This document shows, piece after piece, positions 58,666-64,000 of a stretch of DNA of 64,000 nucleotides. The notes under the pieces were generated by a model. That model did not search any database and was not told where the DNA came from. It was given only the letters and a program-made list of their open reading frames with translations. Position numbers and translations under genes: made by a program. Positions within the stretch are counted from its first letter, which is position 1; each line of letters starts with the position of its first letter. Source of the stretch: Paenibacillus glycanilyticus NBRC 16618 (GTDB lineage: Bacteria; Bacillota; Bacilli; Paenibacillales; Paenibacillaceae); assembly GCF_004000805.1 (NCBI RefSeq), contig NZ_BILY01000023.1, positions 38,532 through 102,531 of the forward strand, in the 5' to 3' direction.

Positions 58666-58773
58666 CTACTTCTTTATAACCTTTATTATTCTAACTATCC
58701 CCCATATAACAAAAGTTAAAATAACGGCTAATACCAAAACTTGTATTAACAAAGTCGACCATACTATGTGCAT
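58666..58773 (-). CDS. 35-residue single-span membrane protein
   Basis: Very short frame missed by usual length cut-offs. ATG 58773 is about nine bases after GGAGGAC (minus strand), and the stop is followed by a strong terminator, so a dedicated small transcript is likely. The protein is MHIVWSTLLIQ at the start, one hydrophobic helix, then a basic end, IIKVIKK, giving an outside-N, inside-C orientation. The layout resembles DUF4083-like small membrane proteins, but I cannot assign a family. Function unknown. Confidence 0.6.
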   Translation of the reverse strand: MHIVWSTLLIQVLVLAVILTFVIWGIVRIIKVIKK

Positions 58774-58889
58774 AGTAAATGTCCTCCACTTCAGTTGCTT
58801 ATTTACTTTTTACTATTAAATAAATATATGAACAAGGGCCTATCCTACCTATTTAATTCAGAGGCCACTTGCATACTATGCATAACAAA

Positions 58890-58923
58890 AACCGGCATCG
58901 GATCTCTGATCTGCTGCCGGTTT
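58890..58923 (-). terminator. Terminator after rarD
   Basis: AACCGGCA (58890-58897) and TGCCGGTT (58915-58922) with a GATC/GATC inner stem; minus-strand tail TTTTTGTT. Confidence 0.75.
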
Positions 58924-58968
58924 GTTTTATATTAATGGATGTTGTCTGTTTAGCCTTTTAGCCTAAAC

Positions 58969-59847
58969 TCAACTCGCCTTCGCGAGTCTCGTACCGCGAA
59001 CGGATGCCACGGCATATACGATGAGCGATGTCCAGATGAGCGCGAACCCGACAAGCAGGACCGGAGAGACCGATTCCTTGAATATGAATATGCTTAACAA
59101 CAACATAATCGTCGGCCCAATGTATTGTACGAATCCAAGTGTGGACAACGCCATGCGAGCGGCAGCCCGCGCAAAGAAGAGCAGCGGCAACGCCGTAACC
59201 ACGCCTGACAAAAGCAGTTCGACGAACGTGGTCGCGGGCAGCGTCCATGCCGTCGTTTTTCCCGTGGCAGCCAAGTAAATCCAGTAACCAAGCGCGACGG
59301 GCAGGACGACTGCCGTTTCCGACAGCAAGCCAACAGAGGCGTCTTGCGCAATCTTTTTCTTCGCTAAGCCGTACAAGCCGAACGACGCGGCCAGCGATAT
59401 CGCGACCCACGGGAACCGCCCGTAGTCAATGGCAATGATGAGCACTGCCAACCCTGCGATGGCAATCGCGAGCCATTGGCCACGGTTGGGCTTCTCGCGA
59501 AGGAAGACAACCGCCAGCAGAACGTTCAAGAGCGGGTTCAAATAATAACCGAGACTTGTCTCTACGACATGACCGTTGTTGACCGCCCAGATGAAGATCA
59601 GCCAATTCGCCGCGATCAGCAGTCCGCTCGCGGCGAGCGGAAGCAGAAGCGTGCGGCTGGACGCAATCCGCTTCATGTCGCCCCAGCGGCGCTGGACGGC
59701 AACAAGAATACCCATGAAGACGAACGACCAGACGACCCGATGGGACAGAATCTCTCCCGCAGGCACGTCGTTAAACAATTTCCAATATAGGGGGAGGACT
59801 CCCCACATGATATACGCAATAATGGCGTTTACCAATCCGCTGTTCAT
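58969..59847 (-). CDS. rarD: RarD-type EamA-family transporter
   Basis: 292-residue, ten-helix drug/metabolite transporter family member. RarD marks: GLVNAIIAYIMWGVLPLYWK, EILSHRVVWSFVFM, NWLIFIWAVNNGHVVETSLG, YYLNPLLNVLLAVVFLRE and FVQYIGPTIMLLLSIFIFKE. Start at ATG 59847, about eight bases after GGGG; ATG 59853 is too close to it. Named for chloramphenicol resistance in a screen; true substrate is not settled for the family. Single-gene unit. Confidence 0.9.
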   Translation of the reverse strand: MNSGLVNAIIAYIMWGVLPLYWKLFNDVPAGEILSHRVVWSFVFMGILVAVQRRWGDMKRIASSRTLLLPLAASGLLIAANWLIFIWAVNNGHVVETSLGYYLNPLLNVLLAVVFLREKPNRGQWLAIAIAGLAVLIIAIDYGRFPWVAISLAASFGLYGLAKKKIAQDASVGLLSETAVVLPVALGYWIYLAATGKTTAWTLPATTFVELLLSGVVTALPLLFFARAAARMALSTLGFVQYIGPTIMLLLSIFIFKESVSPVLLVGFALIWTSLIVYAVASVRGTRLAKAS

Positions 59848-60010
59848 AACCATTTCCCCACTTCTCGCTCCGATGTCTGAACGGATTATACACCTAGATC
59901 TGTGCTTATACAAAGGAAAAAATTAGTAGATTGGCAATAAGCCGCATTCCTGTTTATCCCAATCCGGCTAACGATATCTGTATTGTCCCTGACATCTTTC
60001 CCATTCCTGA

Positions 60011-60544
60011 TTAATCGGTTTGGAGTACCTCATCCCGGCACTCATCTATATAACGTTTATGCCGATCTTTCATGGGCTCTGTAATATGCTCTTTGCAAAA
60101 AAGAGGTTCTTCTTCGATACTAAGAAACCTCTCAACAAGCTTCAGATTTTCTTTCCCTTCAAATTCAACGATATGTATCTCCTCCAGTAGAACTGTCGCC
60201 TTTGCACTGTCTAAAAAACTAGCCATGTCATAATGAATAGCTCCATCATACCCCAACTCTTTCATGTTTTTCTGAAAACCGGAATCCGATTTAAGCTTGT
60301 CGAGTTGAGTTTGAACCTTTTTCCCAACGCCCCCTTGCGCTCCGGATACCCCTAAGTAAAGCACCTTTTTTTTGGAGCAATAGCTCGTCTGGCCATAAAA
60401 AATGTAAACTCCGGGGAAATTCATATCGAATATTTCCTCCTTACTTTGAGGGGATACATCATATACCTTTGGCGGAATAATGGCTTTTGATTTGGAATAC
60501 TGCTTCTTAAATCCTTCAAGAAGCGCTTCTAATATTTTATCCAT
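60011..60544 (-). CDS. Unknown protein with a GIY-YIG-like segment
   Basis: 177 residues from ATG 60544, eight bases after AAAGGGTGA. The part FPGVYIFYGQT followed by KKVLYLGVSGAQGGVGKKVQ resembles the GVY...YLG core of GIY-YIG nucleases, with arginine and glutamate positions not obvious (E144-E145 and E136 in the helix are candidates). It lies alone between rarD and the DUF2975 gene, with no restriction or mobile gene adjacent. It may be a nuclease-fold protein of unknown role; the family call is tentative. Confidence 0.5.
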   Translation of the reverse strand: MDKILEALLEGFKKQYSKSKAIIPPKVYDVSPQSKEEIFDMNFPGVYIFYGQTSYCSKKKVLYLGVSGAQGGVGKKVQTQLDKLKSDSGFQKNMKELGYDGAIHYDMASFLDSAKATVLLEEIHIVEFEGKENLKLVERFLSIEEEPLFCKEHITEPMKDRHKRYIDECRDEVLQTD

Positions 60545-60608
60545 ATTAGCGATCACCCTTTCCTCAACTATATTTATTACGCTGCCCTGCCCAATAGTTC
60601 AACAAATA

Positions 60609-60641
60609 AGCAGCCAGCGTAAAATGAACGCTGGCTGCTTA
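60609..60641 (-). terminator. Terminator after the DUF2975 gene
   Basis: AAGCAGCCAGCGT (60609-60621) and ACGCTGGCTGCTT (60629-60641), perfect 13-bp stem with a 7-base loop; minus-strand tail TTATTTGTTG. Confidence 0.85.
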
Positions 60642-60666
60642 TAAGAATAAGGATAGAGTTTCAAAC

Positions 60667-61149
60667 TTAGACCGTTAAATCATTTTCCGATTTTATTCGA
60701 ATGGCTTCTTGTAACAGCCTTTGGAGAACGGCTGCAAAAACGGCGATCACCATTGAGGCGAAAATAATGGCTGTTCCCATTGGCATGAAGCTTGGAGGAT
60801 CAACTTTTTGCGCCATGAGATAGTAGAGCGGCATACCTAGCAGGTACAAGACACTAATGGTGATGCCACAATATTTTATATTCTTTAAAGCCTTAACGGA
60901 TAATTCCGAGAACGCTTGATTGTTATCGATATAGCTTAAAAGTTTAAAGGCTTGATACAAAGCAAAGTAAAAAGGTATCGCTGCCGCGTACATATCGATT
61001 AGAACGAGAGGCTTTATATAAGCAAGATCCGGATAAGATTCTCCAGCAAAATCCCCGATTTTGGGCACTAAAAAAATGCACAAAGCAAGAACCGGGATTC
61101 CAATAAGAATAACGGCCATCTTCAAAAAGAGTGTTGTTCCCCGTTTCAT
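60667..61149 (-). CDS. DUF2975-family membrane protein
   Basis: 160 residues with four hydrophobic helices (about 8-30, 50-70, 95-112 and 122-145) and the family's ALYQAFKLLSYIDNNQAFS and SVKALKNIKYCGITIS stretches. In Bacilli this gene is normally followed by a small Xre-type helix-turn-helix gene; here its stop is followed at once by a terminator, so the partner is absent. Function unknown. Confidence 0.75.
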   Translation of the reverse strand: MKRGTTLFLKMAVILIGIPVLALCIFLVPKIGDFAGESYPDLAYIKPLVLIDMYAAAIPFYFALYQAFKLLSYIDNNQAFSELSVKALKNIKYCGITISVLYLLGMPLYYLMAQKVDPPSFMPMGTAIIFASMVIAVFAAVLQRLLQEAIRIKSENDLTV

Positions 61150-61331
61150 AAAAGCACCTCGCTAATTTAATCACAAAATGACCTTAACATAAAATTTATT
61201 GTTTTACAATAAATTAGAATTGTTTTTCATTATATTCTGATTGTGAATATAAGGTAAGCTGCTTTTTCGACACATGAGACAACTCATCTTAATATCCTAC
61301 ATTAGCCCCTTAATGTAAAAGGAGAGTTTTG

Positions 61332-62960
61332 ATGGGAAGCGACTTCATCTATGACTACATCGTAGTGGGTACAGGACCTGCAGGAGCGGTCATCGCCAAA
61401 ACCTTATCCGACGATAAAAGAACATCCGTCCTTGTTCTGGAAGCAGGCGGAAACAATGATAAAGATAAACCGATTAGCGACTCGACGATGGCTTCCGAGT
61501 TGGAGGAACAATACTTCCCTCAGTATTTCTGGCAAGGAGAAGGTGTTCCGCAAGCGGGGCTGGACGATAGAACGTTTGAATGGACGACAGGACGTCTCTT
61601 GGGAGGCGGTTCATCGATAAACGGGGAACAATACGTACGCCCAACAAGCAAGGTATTCAAAGAATGGGAAAGGCTGCTCGGGCCTCTCTGGTCTCCAAAT
61701 CGAGCGGTTCAGCGGTTTAAAAGACTTGAAAGATATAACGGGAAAACAAATAATACCTTGGCGCACGGTTATCATGGGCGCATTGACATTCGTCAGGCTC
61801 CCGCCAATCCGACATCCATGGCAAAAAAAGTAGTTACCGCAATTGAGCGAGCTACCGGATTCTCTGAAATTCTCGATTACAATGACCCGAGAACCCCAAT
61901 TGGCCCCTTTACCCGATGGCAATTGTATCAGAATCCGAATTGCAGAAGAGAAAGCTCTTCCACTGCTTTTTTGTCTTCCGATATCTTAACCCCGAATGGT
62001 CGGGGAGTAGATGGCCGTCAATTAAGATTATTTTCCGATTCGACTGCTTTAAGAGTGATCTTTTCCAATAAGCGAGCTAGCGGAGTGGAATTTCTAAAAA
62101 GCGGTAAGCGTATAATCGCGCACGCAAGGAAAAAAGTCATTATTGCAGCGGGTATTAACAGCGCCCAGCTCTTAATGCTATCCGGAATCGGATCCTCAAA
62201 AACACTGAAGGAAGCCGGTATTCGCTGCGTCTTTCATAATCCAAACGTGGGGAAAAGCTTAAGAAATCACACACTGAACTTTGCGGTATTTCAATCGAAT
62301 CCGCACGACAGGCCTTTACCTTCCAATGATCCGAATGCCCTTTATACCGGAGGCGCTTTCCTGCCTGCCCCTTTGGAAATAGACGGCAAGCGCCGTCGGG
62401 CGGTTCAGATTCTGGGTATTGGTTCCGAAGACGATACGTTAACGTTAGGTTTAATTTATCTGCATCCGAAAAGTCGCGGTTCCATTCGAATCCAAAACAA
62501 AGACCCGCTTAAAATTGTGCTCGCAGATGAAGGCTTTCTCGATAATCCGAGTGATATGGAAGCCATAAAAAACATTTACAAGATCTATGTAAAGGATATA
62601 GCTACTGAACTAAACTCCATAGATCCAACATACCGCCTCATTTCACCAACGCTTGAAACGATAGATGACGATAGCGAACTCGAGCAATTTATTAGAGAAA
62701 ATTTCGACCACAATCATCATCAGCAAAGCTCGCTTCGCATGGCTCCCTTAAGCAAGGGCGGGGTCGTTGACCGGAGGGGACACGTTCATGGGGTGAAAAA
62801 TTTAATTGTTGCGGATGCTTCCATTATCCCATTTACTGTGGATGGAAACACCTCGGCTGCGGCCTACCTAATCGGATACACGATCGCTGAACAAATCAAA
62901 AGGATGGATAAAAGGAAAAAGAGGAGGATTCGAGGAAGATTCGAAAATAGCGAAGAATAA
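61332..62960 (+). CDS. GMC-family FAD-dependent oxidoreductase
   Basis: 542-residue flavoenzyme that oxidises an alcohol, sugar or related group. FAD-binding GxGxxG is in YIVVGTGPAGAVIAKTLS, followed by LVLEAGG; the GMC signature is LLGGGSSINGEQYVRP; the C-terminus has LRMAPLSKGGVVDRRGHVHG then NLIVADASIIPFTVDGNTSA. The active-site histidine is probably in the HNHHQQSS segment. Start ATG 61332 follows AAAAGGAGAG. No cytochrome or small subunit gene adjoins. GMC enzymes are less common in Firmicutes. Monocistronic, with a convergent terminator. Confidence 0.85.
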   Translation: MGSDFIYDYIVVGTGPAGAVIAKTLSDDKRTSVLVLEAGGNNDKDKPISDSTMASELEEQYFPQYFWQGEGVPQAGLDDRTFEWTTGRLLGGGSSINGEQYVRPTSKVFKEWERLLGPLWSPNRAVQRFKRLERYNGKTNNTLAHGYHGRIDIRQAPANPTSMAKKVVTAIERATGFSEILDYNDPRTPIGPFTRWQLYQNPNCRRESSSTAFLSSDILTPNGRGVDGRQLRLFSDSTALRVIFSNKRASGVEFLKSGKRIIAHARKKVIIAAGINSAQLLMLSGIGSSKTLKEAGIRCVFHNPNVGKSLRNHTLNFAVFQSNPHDRPLPSNDPNALYTGGAFLPAPLEIDGKRRRAVQILGIGSEDDTLTLGLIYLHPKSRGSIRIQNKDPLKIVLADEGFLDNPSDMEAIKNIYKIYVKDIATELNSIDPTYRLISPTLETIDDDSELEQFIRENFDHNHHQQSSLRMAPLSKGGVVDRRGHVHGVKNLIVADASIIPFTVDGNTSAAAYLIGYTIAEQIKRMDKRKKRRIRGRFENSEE

Positions 62961-62973
62961 TGACTGTTTTATA

Positions 62974-63006
62974 AAAGGTTGTTCTGAATATCAGAACAAC
63001 CTTTCG
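62974..63006. terminator. Terminator between GMC and repeat membrane protein genes
   Basis: AAAGGTTGTTCTGA (62974-62987), loop ATA, TCAGAACAACCTTT (62991-63004): perfect 14-bp stem. Confidence 0.8.
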
Positions 63007-63020
63007 CTTTCTTAAAGGCA

Positions 63021-63869
63021 TCAGGCCGCTGCCGGATCAGAACGATTAAGCCATTTTTTTGGTTTTGCATACTCAATAAGAATACAAATAATGAGAAGCG
63101 CCAGCAGAATACCGGAGGCAATCTGCGTACCATGATGCAGACCAAGCCCGCCTTTGTCGTGAGGCTTGATCAAGAAATCTCCGAATGTTGCCCCGAATGG
63201 ACGGGTCAATATGAAGGCTAACCAGAATAACACGACTCGATTTATCTTCGTAAACCAGAATGCGAGAAGAATGAGTACAATGAGTCCACCGGTTAACATT
63301 GCGCCTTGAGCAATCGTAAGCCCTAAGCCTTCTTCCATAAAGCTTCCGCCTCCGGCAAGCTTACCGATCCCTTCCTGCTTATGAGACAGAAAGTCACCCG
63401 CGGCTGTCCCTAATGTGTTGGAGACGAGAATTGCAATCCAGTATAGAACCTCCACTCTTTTGGTCGCAATTTGCTTAACATTCAGGTTCGGCTCAATGAA
63501 GTACCACACGATAAAGATGACGACCAACAAACTGACTAATAGACCGGCACCTTTCATGTATCCTAACCCTAATGAGCGGTCCATATAGTCGGAAAACGCC
63601 GTACCGGCAAGACTTGTTGACAAGATAACAATCCAGTAAACAGGCGGTACATATGCCTTAACAAACAATTGAATGACCAAGAAAACTACAAAAATTCCAA
63701 TAAAGAATAGAAAAGGCGTCAAATAATTATCTTCCGATCCAGGCACGGTAATCAAATCGCTTCCGGTCTCCCCCAACGTTGTCGCAGCGATTTTCATTAT
63801 CCAGAACAGAAGGGCTAATTGAGGGAGCTTGTTAATCGACGAGCTTGCTATTTTTTTAGTCGTTTCCAT
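63021..63869 (-). CDS. Four-repeat membrane protein (COG4705-like)
   Basis: 282 residues, about eight helices arranged as four repeats of two. Each repeat has an aromatic helix start (FWIMKI, YWIVIL, YWIAIL, FWLAFI) and a T/S-x-x-G-x-x-x-x-D turn: TTLGETGSD (30-38), SLAGTAFSD (86-94), NTLGTAAGD (151-159) and RPFGATFGD (223-231). The fourth repeat is shifted at its first positions. Similar to uncharacterised membrane proteins of COG4705. No catalytic motif beyond the repeated Asp, which could bind a cation. Function unknown. Confidence 0.7.
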   Translation of the reverse strand: METTKKIASSSINKLPQLALLFWIMKIAATTLGETGSDLITVPGSEDNYLTPFLFFIGIFVVFLVIQLFVKAYVPPVYWIVILSTSLAGTAFSDYMDRSLGLGYMKGAGLLVSLLVVIFIVWYFIEPNLNVKQIATKRVEVLYWIAILVSNTLGTAAGDFLSHKQEGIGKLAGGGSFMEEGLGLTIAQGAMLTGGLIVLILLAFWFTKINRVVLFWLAFILTRPFGATFGDFLIKPHDKGGLGLHHGTQIASGILLALLIICILIEYAKPKKWLNRSDPAAA

Positions 63870-64000
63870 CGAGATGGACTTCTCCTTTCAGTAATGTAAT
63901 CGAGAATGAATAGAATAGTAGCATTTAAAAGTTAACCTGTTATTAACTAACTCTTAAAAAAATCTGTTCTACCGTTTGAGGTCAAAAGAAAAAGCCACAA

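Overview
The window is a stretch of a low-to-mid GC, endospore-forming Firmicute chromosome, most probably a Paenibacillus or close relative. The evidence is a GerA-type germination operon, an H-type small acid-soluble spore protein, two S-layer (SLH) proteins, strong AGGAGG-type ribosome binding sites, YesM-type kinase/AraC-type regulator pairs beside sugar ABC importers, and large modular glycosidases. Coding density is high, most genes lie on the minus strand, and nearly every transcription unit ends in a clear intrinsic terminator. I saw no rRNA, tRNA, CRISPR array, transposase or prophage.

Layout. 1-2.7 kb: tail of katG and a secreted GH43 arabinan-type glycosidase with lectin repeats. 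2.7-4.7 kb: WYL regulator divergent from a short-chain dehydrogenase, followed by a 120-bp stem-loop element. 4.8-10.5 kb: sulfonate-type ABC importer with two flavin monooxygenases, headed by a promoter and a leader terminator that suggest attenuation. 10.6-13.4 kb: GAPDH paralogue, esterase, DoxX protein with two operator-like palindromes. 13.5-17.5 kb: YjfB small protein and a gerA-type operon. 17.6-20.1 kb: GltC-like LysR regulator divergent from gdhA. 20.1-22.6 kb: fatty acid desaturase and a PadR-controlled three-gene membrane operon. 22.8-25.9 kb: stalk-domain surface protein, ECF sigma factor and its anti-sigma factor. 25.9-34.6 kb: envelope genes (His-rich anchored peptide, DedA-PAP2 fusion, RND pump, UppP, histidine kinase and response regulator). 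34.7-37.1 kb: HAD phosphatase lacking its cap, LacI regulator, FabG-like reductase. 37.3-40.0 kb: repeat-rich SLH protein. 40.2-52.6 kb: beta-galactoside/oligosaccharide locus (MFS, LacZ, ABC importer, AraC-type regulator, YesM-type kinase, GH63-like glycosidase). 52.8-58.4 kb: spore protein, RCC1-repeat SLH protein, MalT-like LuxR regulator. 58.6-64 kb: 35-residue membrane peptide, RarD, small unknowns, GMC oxidoreductase, four-repeat membrane protein.

How the genes work together. The minus-strand block at 40-52 kb reads as one sensing, uptake and hydrolysis module: the kinase and AraC-type regulator probably sense an external sugar and switch on the importer and LacZ. The 4.8-10.5 kb block looks like scavenging of sulfur from organic sulfur compounds. 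The 26-35 kb genes deal with the envelope and undecaprenyl-phosphate recycling.

No single cluster is clearly a novel defence or biosynthetic system. The items most worth a second look are the leader terminator of the sulfonate-type operon, the PadR gene with no ordinary start codon, the PAP2 domain without its catalytic residues, the cap-less HAD enzyme, the perfect palindrome abutting the promoter of the RCC1-SLH gene, and the 120-bp stem-loop element.
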